Assembly: GCF_018130765.1 (NCBI RefSeq)
Contig: NZ_JAFCJZ010000022.1
Location: 1-64,000 of the forward strand
Length of the DNA stretch: 64,000 bases
From: Bradyrhizobium iriomotense
GTDB taxonomy: Bacteria > Pseudomonadota > Alphaproteobacteria > Rhizobiales > Xanthobacteraceae
Direction: 5' to 3'
Part shown: one piece after another, positions 44,305-54,581 of the stretch
How the letters are laid out: each line of letters begins with the position of its first letter
How positions within the stretch are numbered: the first letter of the stretch is position 1
Program-made: the position numbers and the translations under genes
The notes under the pieces: model-generated
Seen by the model: the letters and a program-made list of their open reading frames with translations, nothing else
Databases searched by the model: none
Told to the model about the DNA's origin: nothing

Positions 44305-46497
44305 TCAGCGGGTAAACACCCGCTGCGGCCGGCGGCCGACCGGAGCCGGCGGCGGGGTCGGCGCCCCGAACAGCCGCTCGAAGAAGTTCGGACCCGAAGA
44401 GCCGAAGCCGCCGCCATTGTTGGCCACCGCCACGCCCGAGGGCAGCGTCGTGGCCGGGCGCGAATAGCTCGGCTGGGAGTGGGCGACGACGTTCTCGAGG
44501 TCCTTGCCGCGGCCGTTCTTCAGGATGTTGAGCATGGTCGCGTCGCGGCCATAGACGTCCTTGCGGAATTGCAGCTTGCCGGCATCGTCCACGAACGCGG
44601 TCTGGTAGGTGATGTTGACCGGGATCGGGGTGGGGAATTTCAGGTCGATCTCGCTCTTGCCGTACATGCTGCGCACGCGCTCGGGCGTGTACTTCTCGTT
44701 CGGCATGGCGATGTTGAGCAGCACGGAGGCGTACTGATCCGGGTTCTGCACGCGCATGCAGCCATGGCTGAACGCGCGATCTTCCCTGGCGAACAGGTTC
44801 TTGTCCGGCGTGTCGTGCTGATAGACCAGGAACTTGTTCGGGAAGTTGAAGCGGATGCGGCCGAGCGCGTTGGCTTCGCCGGGCGGCTGCGAGATGTGCA
44901 CCGAGCCGTCGCGGTTCTGCTCGAGCTTCAGGCCCATGCGCTGGAGCACGGTCGGGTCCTGCTGAAGCGCCGGCAGATATTCGTTGTAGACGATCGACGG
45001 CGGCACGTTCCAGGTCGGATTGACCGTGATGTACTTCATCGTCTCGGTCAGCAGCGGGGTGGCGTGCTGGCCCGGCTTGCCGGTGACGACGCGGGTGGTC
45101 CAGACCTGCTGGCCGCGCTGCATCACCTTCAGCGTGTAGTCGGGAATGTTGAGGATGACATAGGCATCGCCCAGCGCGGGCACGCCGAGGTCGCGCGGCA
45201 GCCAGCGCCAGCGCTCCATGTTCACCAGCACGGTGTCGATCTGCCTGTCACGCTTCGGCGTGTTGATCGCCTTGACGGTCTTGTCGTCGAGGATGCCGGT
45301 CGCCTTCATCTCGGCGCCGTTCTGGAATTTGCGCACGGCCTCGGCGACCGCAGCGTCGTAGCGGGTGTCGCTGGCGTTCTCGGTGATGCCGAGCTTGGCG
45401 CGCAGCTGCGGCACGCGCGGATCTTCGACGACGATCTCAGCCTGCTTTTTGCCGGCGGGCGTGTATTTCAGCGCCGGACCGTCGGCGATCTCGATCACCG
45501 GGCCGCTGCCCTGGCCGCGGAGCTCCGCGAGCTTGGCCTTCAGCTCCTTGTAGAGCTTCTGCGGCGGATTGTAGCTGTCGAGCGCCGCGGAGGCATCCGT
45601 CGCGGTCGTGACCTTGGCGAGCACCTCGCTCGGATCGACCGGATGCTCGGGATAGAGGATGTCGGCGCTGACCTGCGACCAGTGCATGCGGCCGCTCTGC
45701 GCCTGGCGCGCATAGTCGAACATGCTGGCGGTCAGCTTCAGCTCGGCGTCGGCGAGCGCGTCGGGCGTCGTGGCGGCGGCGAAATCCGGCACCGGATAGT
45801 CGGCGGGATTGAGACCGTCGGAGGCGGCATCCTTGAGCCGCGCGATCACGCCCTTGGCCGCAGCAGTCAGGCTGCCGCCCTGCGTCCACACCGGCGCGAA
45901 GTCGCGGGTGCCATAAAACTTCTCGATCGCCGCGCGCTCGTTCTTGCGGTCGAAATGGCGCGAGGTCTTGGCGCCGATGATGTCCTTGAGCTTGTCCGCG
46001 ACCGGCTGGTCGGCGGCGGGAACGTTGCTGGCAGCCTTGACCGGCTCGGCGGCCGGAGCCGCAGCAGCGGCAGGCGCCGCGGGCGCGGACGGCGGGGCGG
46101 TCGCGGTGTCAGCCTTGGCGGGTTCGGTCTTTGCAGGTTCGGTCTTCGCCGTCTCGCTCTTCGGCGCCTCGGGCGCGGGCGTGGTGGCGACGTCTGACGG
46201 CTTGGTCTCGACCTTGTCCGGCGCGGGCGCTGCGTCCGCCTTGACGGGCTCCTTGGTCGTTTCCTTTGCCGGATCCTGCACCGTGGCGGTGGTGTCGAGC
46301 TTGATGTCGGAAGCGGTCGGGGGCGGAACGTTGGCGGGCTCGGGGCGCGGGATCGCGGCTTCGATCGCGAGCTCGGCAGCGCTGCTGCGCGCCTGATCCT
46401 GCGCCAGCGCCGAGCCGGCGGACACCGTGAGGAAGGTTGCCGCGACCGTCATCAAGACACGGTCAAAGCCTGCACGGTGGTTCAAACAGTCACGCAT
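44305..46497 (-). CDS. YcbB/LdtD-type L,D-transpeptidase
   Basis: A 730-residue exported peptidoglycan cross-linking enzyme. A signal peptide (1-31, GSALAQ) precedes a Pro/Ala/Lys-rich linker (35-160), a peptidoglycan-binding-like segment (KFQNGAEMKATGILDDKTVKAI) and the YkuD catalytic domain with SHGCMRV (His578, nucleophile Cys580). It makes 3-3 cross-links. It is separated from the downstream DUF882 gene by terminators, so the two are distinct transcripts. The intergenic region 46498-46846 upstream shows only promoter space and a direct repeat CTTCCAAGTC at 46751 and 46810. Confidence 0.9.
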   Translation of the reverse strand: MRDCLNHRAGFDRVLMTVAATFLTVSAGSALAQDQARSSAAELAIEAAIPRPEPANVPPPTASDIKLDTTATVQDPAKETTKEPVKADAAPAPDKVETKPSDVATTPAPEAPKSETAKTEPAKTEPAKADTATAPPSAPAAPAAAAAPAAEPVKAASNVPAADQPVADKLKDIIGAKTSRHFDRKNERAAIEKFYGTRDFAPVWTQGGSLTAAAKGVIARLKDAASDGLNPADYPVPDFAAATTPDALADAELKLTASMFDYARQAQSGRMHWSQVSADILYPEHPVDPSEVLAKVTTATDASAALDSYNPPQKLYKELKAKLAELRGQGSGPVIEIADGPALKYTPAGKKQAEIVVEDPRVPQLRAKLGITENASDTRYDAAVAEAVRKFQNGAEMKATGILDDKTVKAINTPKRDRQIDTVLVNMERWRWLPRDLGVPALGDAYVILNIPDYTLKVMQRGQQVWTTRVVTGKPGQHATPLLTETMKYITVNPTWNVPPSIVYNEYLPALQQDPTVLQRMGLKLEQNRDGSVHISQPPGEANALGRIRFNFPNKFLVYQHDTPDKNLFAREDRAFSHGCMRVQNPDQYASVLLNIAMPNEKYTPERVRSMYGKSEIDLKFPTPIPVNITYQTAFVDDAGKLQFRKDVYGRDATMLNILKNGRGKDLENVVAHSQPSYSRPATTLPSGVAVANNGGGFGSSGPNFFERLFGAPTPPPAPVGRRPQRVFTR

Positions 46498-46846
46498 TGT
46501 GTCACACCCCTCGGGTGAACTGTCCCTCGTGGAACAGCTTCGTTATCGCCTAATTGAGCTTCGGCTAAATCGCGCCGGCCTCTCGAAAGTCGCACGCCTG
46601 CACGCAACGATTCCCTACGCCAGACGATATACAGGCCCCGATTTTGCAGCCAGCGCTACCCGGGACAACTCACGACAAACTGACTTCAAGGGAGCCTCTT
46701 GGCAACGGATTGTGCGCTTGCAGCACGCGCTTTTCCCTCTGTCTGTCACTTCCAAGTCACGGTTCAAGTCGCAGTCGAATTTTGCCGTCATGCGAACGGC
46801 TTACGGTCGCTTCCAAGTCTCGCGCGAACCTCCGTTCGCATGAGGC

Positions 46847-48343
<1,497 letters not shown>

Positions 48344-48402
48344 GGTGTTCCCCGCACGCTACAACTATCTGTCTCGAATCGGGGCACTCTGGCCGAAGCC
48401 GA

Positions 48403-48417
48403 TTAACGCACTCTTAA
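48403..48417. promoter_or_regulatory. CtrA-like box TTAA-N7-TTAA
   Basis: TTAA at 48403-48406 and 48414-48417 with 7 bases between, in the divergent region between the sigma-54 regulator and the M3 peptidase genes. Confidence 0.5.
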
Positions 48418-48470
48418 ACCTTGATGCCCCCGCCCGCCGTCGCGATTGTTGAACACAGGTTTCCCACACA

Positions 48471-50363
48471 ATGAATTCGCGCTCCAAGCCTGCTCTCAAA
48501 AAGTCTGCCCTCCGCAAGCCTGCCACCAAGACATCCGTCGTCAAGAAATCCGCCGCCAAGGCAAAGCCCTCCAGAGCTGCGAGCAAGACCGGCAAGCTTC
48601 CGGAGTGGAACCTCGCCGATCTCTATTCCGGGATCGATGCGCCGGAAGTGGCGCGCGATCTCGAGAAGATGGATGCCGATTGCGTCGCGTTCGAGACCGA
48701 CTACAAGGGCAAGCTCGCGACAGGGACAGCAAACGAAGATGGCGGAAAATGGCTCGCGGAGGCCGTGCGACGCTATGAGGCGATCGACGATCTCGCCGGC
48801 CGTCTCGGCTCCTATGCCGGTCTCGTCCATGCCGGCGACAGCGTTGATCCCAAGATTTCAAAGTTTTACGGCGATGTGTCCGAACGCCTGACGGCGGCGT
48901 CCACCCATCTTCTGTTCTTTGCGCTCGAGCTCAACCGTATCGATGACGATATTTTGACCCGCGCGATGCAGGCTCCGGAGCTGGCGTATTACCGTCCGTG
49001 GATCGAGGATCTGCGCAAGGAGAAGCCGTACCAGCTCGACGACAAGCTCGAGCAGCTCTTCCTGGAGAAAGCGCAGACGGGCTATTCCGCCTTCAATCGC
49101 CTGTTCGACCAGACCATCTCGGGCTTGCGCTTCAAGGTCGGGGCCAAGGAGCTCGCGATCGAGCCGACGCTGAATCTTTTGCAGGACCGCGACGGTGCCA
49201 AGCGCAAGGCAGCGGCCGAAGCGCTGGCAAAAACCTTCAAGGCCAATGAGCGCACCTTCGCGCTGATCACCAACACGCTTGCCAAGGACAAGGACATCTC
49301 CGACCGCTGGCGCGGTTTCAAGGACGTCGCGGATTCCCGCCATCTGAACAATCGCGTCGAGCGCGAGGTCGTGGATGCGCTGGTCGCATCCGTGCGCGCC
49401 GCCTATCCGAAGCTGTCGCATCGCTATTACGCGCTGAAGGCGAAGTGGTTCGGCAAGAAGCGGCTGGCCTATTGGGATCGCAATGCGCGGCTGCCGTTTG
49501 CGGCGACCGACATCATCGGCTGGCCCGATGCGCGCAACATGGTGCTGACGGCCTATCGTGGCTTCTCGCCGAAAATGGCCGACATCGCCGAGCGCTTCTT
49601 CACCGATCGCTGGATCGATGCGCCGGTGCGTCCGGGCAAGGTGCCGGGCGCATTCTCGCATCCGACCACGCCGTCGGCGCACCCTTACGTGCTGATGAAC
49701 TACCAGGGCAAGCCGCGCGACGTGATGACGCTCGCCCATGAACTCGGCCATGGCGTGCACCAGGTGCTGGCGGCGAAGAACGGCGCGCTGATGGCGCCGA
49801 CGCCGCTGACGCTGGCGGAGACCGCGAGCGTGTTCGGCGAGATGCTGACCTTCCAGCGGCTGCTCGCGCAGACCAAGAGCCCGAAGCAGCGCCAGGCGCT
49901 GCTCGCCGGCAAGGTCGAGGACATGATCAACACCGTGGTGCGGCAGATCGCGTTCTATTCGTTCGAGCGCGCGGTCCATACCGAGCGCAAGAATGGCGAG
50001 CTCACCGCGACGCGGCTCGGCGAGATCTGGCTGTCGGTGCAGGGCGAGAGCCTGGGGCCCGCGATCGAGATCAAGGCCGGCTACGAGAACTACTGGATGT
50101 ACATCCCGCACTTCATCCATTCGCCGTTCTACGTCTACGCCTACGCCTTCGGCGATTGCCTCGTGAACTCGCTCTACGCCGTCTACGAGAACGCGGCGGA
50201 AGGCTTTGCCGAGCGCTATCTCGACATGCTCGCCGCCGGCGGAACCAAGCACTATTCCGAGCTGCTGCGGCCGTTCGGGTTAGATGCCAAGGATCCCAAG
50301 TTCTGGGACGGCGGTCTCTCGGTCATCGCCGGGATGATCGACGAGCTGGAGGCAATGGTCTGA
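48471..50363 (+). CDS. pepF: M3-family oligoendopeptidase F-type peptidase
   Basis: A 630-residue zinc metallopeptidase cleaving short peptides in the cytosol. HELGHGVHQ (His423, Glu424, His427) plus the downstream LAETASVFGE glutamate form the zinc site; AHPYVLMNYQGKPRDVMTLAHE is the family signature region. An unusual Lys/Ala-rich N-terminal extension (residues 1-37) precedes the family start. It could instead begin at an internal Met, but none fits better. Confidence 0.9.
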   Translation: MNSRSKPALKKSALRKPATKTSVVKKSAAKAKPSRAASKTGKLPEWNLADLYSGIDAPEVARDLEKMDADCVAFETDYKGKLATGTANEDGGKWLAEAVRRYEAIDDLAGRLGSYAGLVHAGDSVDPKISKFYGDVSERLTAASTHLLFFALELNRIDDDILTRAMQAPELAYYRPWIEDLRKEKPYQLDDKLEQLFLEKAQTGYSAFNRLFDQTISGLRFKVGAKELAIEPTLNLLQDRDGAKRKAAAEALAKTFKANERTFALITNTLAKDKDISDRWRGFKDVADSRHLNNRVEREVVDALVASVRAAYPKLSHRYYALKAKWFGKKRLAYWDRNARLPFAATDIIGWPDARNMVLTAYRGFSPKMADIAERFFTDRWIDAPVRPGKVPGAFSHPTTPSAHPYVLMNYQGKPRDVMTLAHELGHGVHQVLAAKNGALMAPTPLTLAETASVFGEMLTFQRLLAQTKSPKQRQALLAGKVEDMINTVVRQIAFYSFERAVHTERKNGELTATRLGEIWLSVQGESLGPAIEIKAGYENYWMYIPHFIHSPFYVYAYAFGDCLVNSLYAVYENAAEGFAERYLDMLAAGGTKHYSELLRPFGLDAKDPKFWDGGLSVIAGMIDELEAMV

Positions 50364-50411
50364 GGCGGCAGGCGTCTCGTAAAACATTTGTTGAACGTCC
50401 GTGCGCTGGAT

Positions 50412-50429
50412 GTTATACAGATGTATAAC
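50412..50429. promoter_or_regulatory. Palindromic operator candidate for the toxin-antitoxin pair
   Basis: GTTATAC-AGAT-GTATAAC, a perfect inverted repeat 11 bases before the antitoxin ATG, placed as expected for an autoregulatory AbrB-type site. Confidence 0.6.
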
Positions 50430-50440
50430 GAGGTGCGGCC

Positions 50441-50707
50441 ATGAACGAGAATGCGGACCCCAAGGACCTGAAGAGCGACTCCACCGTGCTTCAGGTGCGC
50501 AAGATCGGCAATTCCATCGGCGTTATCCTGCCGAAGGAGCTCGCAGCTCGCCTGAATCTCAAAGAGGGCGACAAGCTGTTTCCGGTCGAGCAAGCGGACG
50601 GTGGCGTCTTGTTGACGCCGCATGATCCCGACTTCGAAAAAGCGATGGAAATCGCACGGCGAGGAATGAAGCGTTATCACAACGCCCTCGCCGAGCTTGC
50701 CAAATGA
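50441..50707 (+). CDS. AbrB/MazE-type antitoxin
   Basis: An 88-residue protein. The N-terminal swapped-hairpin DNA-binding fold is visible (VLQVRKIGNSIGVILPKELAARLNLKEGDKLF, about 16-48), followed by a short helical C-terminus (DPDFEKAMEIARRGMKRYHNALAELAK) that probably blocks the toxin. Its stop overlaps the toxin start by 4 bases (ATGA). It likely represses its own promoter through the palindrome at 50412. Confidence 0.9.
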   Translation: MNENADPKDLKSDSTVLQVRKIGNSIGVILPKELAARLNLKEGDKLFPVEQADGGVLLTPHDPDFEKAMEIARRGMKRYHNALAELAK

Positions 50708-51090
50708 GCGAGCCGTTCTGGCTGACGCGCCGGATCATCATTGCGATCCACGACGAACAGCTGGCGATTCATGGTGGTGCAAGCGGCCTTCGGGACGAAG
50801 GCATGCTCGAATCCGCGCTCGATCGGCCCAGAAACAAATGGTCTTACGAGAACGCCGATCTTCCTGAATTGGCGGCAGCGTACGCCTTCGGTATTGCGCG
50901 CAACCATCCCTTCGTCGACGGCAACAAACGCACGTCTCTGCTGGCGCTGTACACTTTCCTTGGTGTCAACGGCGTCGACTTCGTTGTGCCCGAGGCAGAG
51001 GCGGCAGCCATCATCCTCTCCCTTGCCGCCGGCGAAGTCAGCGAGGAGGGCCTGACGCGCTGGATCCGCGACAATTGGGATTCCAAATGA
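50704..51090 (+). CDS. doc: Doc-family (Fic-fold) toxin
   Basis: A 128-residue Death-on-curing protein. The Fic motif reads NHPFVDGNKRTSLLA (about 76-90), matching the Doc version HxFxDxNKR with all key residues. Phage P1 Doc phosphorylates EF-Tu and halts translation. It is translationally coupled to the AbrB antitoxin, instead of the Phd partner of P1. The pair sits between a peptidase and oxidase gene. Confidence 0.92.
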   Translation: MSEPFWLTRRIIIAIHDEQLAIHGGASGLRDEGMLESALDRPRNKWSYENADLPELAAAYAFGIARNHPFVDGNKRTSLLALYTFLGVNGVDFVVPEAEAAAIILSLAAGEVSEEGLTRWIRDNWDSK

Positions 51091-51187
51091 CCTGATTTGG
51101 CGGAAAACCGCTGCCGAGTGCCGTTGCCCTGTCTAAATCTTTCAGGTATCCCAGCCCGAGAATTCGACTTTCGACTGGGGACAATCC

Positions 51188-51340
51188 ATGGCTGACCATA
51201 GCGAAGTGGCGTACACCACTGCCGACGGCAACGACTACGTTGCCCACGAGCAGACCTATGAGGGCTTCATCAAGCTGGTGAAATACGGCACGGCCTCGGT
51301 CGCGCTCATCGTGATCCTGATGGCGATCTTCCTCACCTGA
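51188..51340 (+). CDS. aa3-type cytochrome c oxidase subunit IV
   Basis: A 50-residue single-pass protein (TYEGFIKLVKYGTASVALIVILMAIFLT) of the small alphaproteobacterial subunit-IV family that sits at the edge of aa3 oxidase. The conserved H-x-x-T-Y-x-x-F-I/L-x-L-x-K-Y/W motif precedes the membrane helix. It lies upstream of pntAA, a common position in Rhizobiales. Sequence ACAATCC gives only a weak ribosome site. Confidence 0.87.
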   Translation: MADHSEVAYTTADGNDYVAHEQTYEGFIKLVKYGTASVALIVILMAIFLT

Positions 51341-51478
51341 TCCATCGCCTTGTTGCACCGCCAGCGTCGTCGGTGCTCATAAAATTTGCATTCAAACCGG
51401 TGCCAAAACCGGTATCCAACGTTGCGGGAGTGACGCTAAGTTCGCGTGCGCGCTTTTTCCCGCGTCGCCGGAGGGCCT

Positions 51479-52606
51479 ATGAAGATCGCCGTTGCCAAGG
51501 AAATCGATCCGTCGGAGCCGCGTGTCGCCGCTTCGCCTGATACGGTGAAGAAGTTCAAGGCGCTGGGCGCCGAGATTGCCGTCGAGCCGGGTGCCGGCCT
51601 CAAGTCGGGTCTGCCGGATTCCGAATTCACCGCCGTGGGTGCCACCGTCAGCGCCGATGCGCTCAAGGACGCCGACATCATCATCAAGGTGAAGCGCCCC
51701 GAGGCCTCCGAGCTTGCGCAATACAAGCGCGGCGCGCTCGTCATCGCCATCATGGACCCTTACGGCAACGAGGCCGCGCTGAAGACGATGGCCGATGCCG
51801 GCGTCTCCGCCTTCGCGATGGAACTGATGCCGCGCATCACCCGGGCGCAGGTGATGGACGTGCTGTCCTCGCAGGCCAACCTCGCCGGCTACCGCGCCGT
51901 GATCGAGGGCGCCGAGGCGTTCGGCCGCGCCTTTCCGATGATGATGACCGCAGCCGGCACCGTGCCTGCCGCCAAGGTGTTCGTGATGGGCGTCGGCGTC
52001 GCCGGCCTCCAGGCGATCGCGACCGCGCGCCGCCTCGGCGCCGTCGTCACCGCGACCGACGTCCGGCCCGCGACGAAGGAACAGGTCGAGTCGCTCGGCG
52101 CAAAGTTCCTCGCCGTCGAGGACGAGGAGTTCAAGAACGCGCAGACCGCCGGCGGCTACGCCAAGGAAATGTCCAAAGAATACCAGGCCAAGCAGGCCGC
52201 GCTCACCGCCGAGCACATCAAGAAGCAGGACATCGTGATCACCACGGCGTTGATCCCGGGCCGGCCGGCGCCGAAGCTCGTCAGCGCTGAAATGGTCAGG
52301 TCGATGAAGCCGGGCTCGGTGCTGGTCGATCTCGCGGTCGAGCGCGGCGGCAATGTCGAAGGCGCCAAGGCCGGCGAGGTCGTCGACCTCGATGGCATCA
52401 AGATCGTCGGCTACACCAACGTCGCCGGCCGCGTCGCGGCCTCGGCTTCCAGCCTCTATGCGCGCAATCTGTTCTCCTTCATCGAGACCATGGTCGACAA
52501 GAAGGAGAAGAAGCTCGCCGTGAATTGGGACGACGAGCTGGTCAAGGCCACGGCGCTGACCAAGGACGGCGCCGTCGTCCACCCGAACTTCCAGCCGAAG
52601 GCGTAA
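51479..52606 (+). CDS. pntAA: NAD(P) transhydrogenase subunit alpha 1
   Basis: A 375-residue soluble domain I, which binds NAD(H). It matches PntA/AlaDH N-terminal (MKIAVAKEIDPSEPRVAASP), the Rossmann core (MGVGVAGLQAIATARRLGAVVTATDVRP) and the loop (ALIPGRPAPKLVSAEMV). The start at 51479 has GGAGGGCCT directly upstream. With pntAB and pntB it forms the proton-translocating NADPH-generating complex in a three-subunit layout. Confidence 0.96.
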   Translation: MKIAVAKEIDPSEPRVAASPDTVKKFKALGAEIAVEPGAGLKSGLPDSEFTAVGATVSADALKDADIIIKVKRPEASELAQYKRGALVIAIMDPYGNEAALKTMADAGVSAFAMELMPRITRAQVMDVLSSQANLAGYRAVIEGAEAFGRAFPMMMTAAGTVPAAKVFVMGVGVAGLQAIATARRLGAVVTATDVRPATKEQVESLGAKFLAVEDEEFKNAQTAGGYAKEMSKEYQAKQAALTAEHIKKQDIVITTALIPGRPAPKLVSAEMVRSMKPGSVLVDLAVERGGNVEGAKAGEVVDLDGIKIVGYTNVAGRVAASASSLYARNLFSFIETMVDKKEKKLAVNWDDELVKATALTKDGAVVHPNFQPKA

Positions 52607-52617
52607 GGAGATCCGTC

Positions 52618-52935
52618 ATGGAGCATGCTGCACAGGTCGTCGACCCCTTCATCTTCCGGCTGTCGATCTTCGTACTCGCCGTCTTCGTCGGCTATTTCGT
52701 GGTGTGGTCGGTGACGCCGGCGCTGCACACGCCGCTGATGAGCGTGACCAACGCGATCTCCTCGGTGATCGTGGTCGGCGCGCTGCTTGCCGGCGGCGTC
52801 GCCAATGTTTCGAGCGGCTCGGGCTGGGCGCGCGCCTTCGGCTTCGTTGCGCTGATCTTTGCCTGCATCAACATCTTCGGCGGCTTCCTTGTCACCCAGC
52901 GCATGCTGGCGATGTACAAGAAGAAGTCGAAGTAA
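52618..52935 (+). CDS. pntAB: NAD(P) transhydrogenase subunit alpha 2
   Basis: A 105-residue membrane subunit with three hydrophobic helices (RLSIFVLAVFVGYFVVW; NAISSVIVVGALLAG; FGFVALIFACINIFGGFLV). AAGGAG lies seven bases upstream of the ATG. It is 11 bases after pntAA and carries part of the proton channel. Confidence 0.95.
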   Translation: MEHAAQVVDPFIFRLSIFVLAVFVGYFVVWSVTPALHTPLMSVTNAISSVIVVGALLAGGVANVSSGSGWARAFGFVALIFACINIFGGFLVTQRMLAMYKKKSK

Positions 52936-52974
52936 GCGGCCACCTCGGGCTGATGGGATCAATGGGGACCTGAG

Positions 52975-54375
52975 ATGAGCGCCAACCTCTCTGCATTTCT
53001 GTATCTCGTGGCGGGAGTGCTGTTCATCCTGTCGCTGCGCGGGTTGTCGAGCCCGGCTTCGTCGCGCCAGGGCAATCTGTTCGGCATGATCGGCATGGCG
53101 ATCGCGGTCGCCACCACGCTTGCCAACCATCCGCCGGCGGACGGCCTCGCCTGGGTGCTGGTGATCGTCGGCATCGCGATCGGCGCTGCGATCGGCGCGG
53201 TGATCGCCCGCCGCGTGCCGATGACGTCGATGCCGGAGCTGGTCGCCGCCTTCCACTCGCTGGTCGGCATGGCCGCGGTGCTGGTCGCCGCTGGCGCATT
53301 CTACGCGCCCGAGGCTTTCGACATCGGTACGCCCGGCAATATTCACACCCAGAGCCTGGTCGAAATGTCGCTCGGCGTCGCCATCGGCGCGCTGACCTTC
53401 ACCGGCTCGGTGATCGCATTCCTCAAGCTGTCGGCGCGGATGAGCGGCGCTCCGATCATCCTGCCGGCCCGCCATGTGATCAACGTCGTGCTCGCGGTGG
53501 CGCTGGTCGCCTGCATCGTCGGCCTCGTCGTCACCGGCAGCGCCGTGTTCTTCTGGCTGAACGTCATCCTGGCGCTTCTGCTCGGCGTGCTCATGATCAT
53601 CCCGATCGGCGGCGCCGACATGCCGGTCGTGATCTCGATGCTGAACTCCTACTCGGGCTGGGCTGCGGCCGGCATCGGCTTCACGCTCGGCAATTCCGCG
53701 CTGATCATCACCGGCGCGCTGGTCGGCTCGTCGGGTGCGATCCTGTCCTACATCATGTGCCACGCGATGAACCGGTCCTTCATCTCGGTCATCCTCGGCG
53801 GCTTCGGCGGCGAGACCGCCGCAGCCGGCGGTGGTGGCTCGGGCGAACAGAAGCCCGCCAAGCTCGGCTCGGCCGACGATGCCGCCTTCATCATGAAGAA
53901 CGCCTCCAAGGTCATCATCGTGCCCGGCTACGGCATGGCGGTGGCACAGGCCCAGCACGCGCTGCGCGAGATGGCCGACATCCTGAAGAAGGAAGGCGTC
54001 GAGGTGAAGTACGCTATTCACCCCGTCGCGGGCCGCATGCCCGGCCACATGAACGTGCTGCTCGCCGAAGCCAACGTGCCCTATGACGAGGTGTTCGAGC
54101 TCGAGGACATCAACTCCGAATTCGCGCAGGCCGACATCGCCTTCGTGATCGGCGCCAACGACGTCACCAACCCGGCCGCCGAAGAGGACAAGACCTCGCC
54201 GATCTACGGCATGCCGGTGCTCCAGGTCTGGAAGGCCGGTACCGTGATGTTCATCAAGCGCTCGCTGGCTTCGGGCTATGCCGGCATCGACAATCCGCTG
54301 TTCTACCGGGACAACACCATGATGCTGCTCGGCGACGCCAAGAAGGTCACCGAGAACATCGTCAAGGCGATGTAA
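52975..54375 (+). CDS. pntB: NAD(P) transhydrogenase subunit beta
   Basis: A 466-residue protein. About nine N-terminal membrane helices are followed by the NADP(H)-binding domain III (from about 290; VIIVPGYGMAVAQAQHALREMADIL, then IGANDVTNPAA). It completes the transhydrogenase operon, with a 39-base gap after pntAB. Confidence 0.96.
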   Translation: MSANLSAFLYLVAGVLFILSLRGLSSPASSRQGNLFGMIGMAIAVATTLANHPPADGLAWVLVIVGIAIGAAIGAVIARRVPMTSMPELVAAFHSLVGMAAVLVAAGAFYAPEAFDIGTPGNIHTQSLVEMSLGVAIGALTFTGSVIAFLKLSARMSGAPIILPARHVINVVLAVALVACIVGLVVTGSAVFFWLNVILALLLGVLMIIPIGGADMPVVISMLNSYSGWAAAGIGFTLGNSALIITGALVGSSGAILSYIMCHAMNRSFISVILGGFGGETAAAGGGGSGEQKPAKLGSADDAAFIMKNASKVIIVPGYGMAVAQAQHALREMADILKKEGVEVKYAIHPVAGRMPGHMNVLLAEANVPYDEVFELEDINSEFAQADIAFVIGANDVTNPAAEEDKTSPIYGMPVLQVWKAGTVMFIKRSLASGYAGIDNPLFYRDNTMMLLGDAKKVTENIVKAM

Positions 54376-54388
54376 CGCGGGAGGGACC

Positions 54389-54559
54389 GTGGCCATCAAC
54401 AAGGATTGGCACCGGTCCCATCCCATGCCGCCCAAGGCGACGCGCGAGCAGCGCATCGCCTGGCACGCCGCTCACAAGGTGGCGTGCGGCTGCCGCGACG
54501 TTCCTGCCAGCATCCAGCCCGACGTCATGAAATTGCTGCGGAGCAGGCGCAAGCCTTGA
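54389..54559 (+). CDS. Small conserved hypothetical protein
   Basis: A 56-residue protein starting GTG with GGGAGGGA immediately upstream: MAINKDWHRSHPMPPKATREQRIAWHAAHKVACGCRDVP… It is basic and carries a HxxxCGCR motif with two adjacent cysteines and several histidines, possibly a metal site. It resembles small proteins of unknown function seen in Bradyrhizobium. It begins 13 bases after pntB and may ride on that transcript. Confidence 0.7.
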   Translation: MAINKDWHRSHPMPPKATREQRIAWHAAHKVACGCRDVPASIQPDVMKLLRSRRKP

Positions 54560-54581
54560 GGCGGAGACCAGCCGCCTCGTC

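Noticed and set aside
44479..46197. A 572-residue plus-strand frame opposite the L,D-transpeptidase
   Set aside because: Antisense shadow; no ribosome site, composition typical of antisense GC-rich reading.
46751..46819. Direct repeat CTTCCAAGTC as a transcription-factor site
   Set aside because: Only two copies 59 bases apart, not palindromic, and compatible with chance; no regulator suggested.
52456..54456. A 666-residue minus-strand frame opposite pntB
   Set aside because: Antisense shadow of a well-supported gene.
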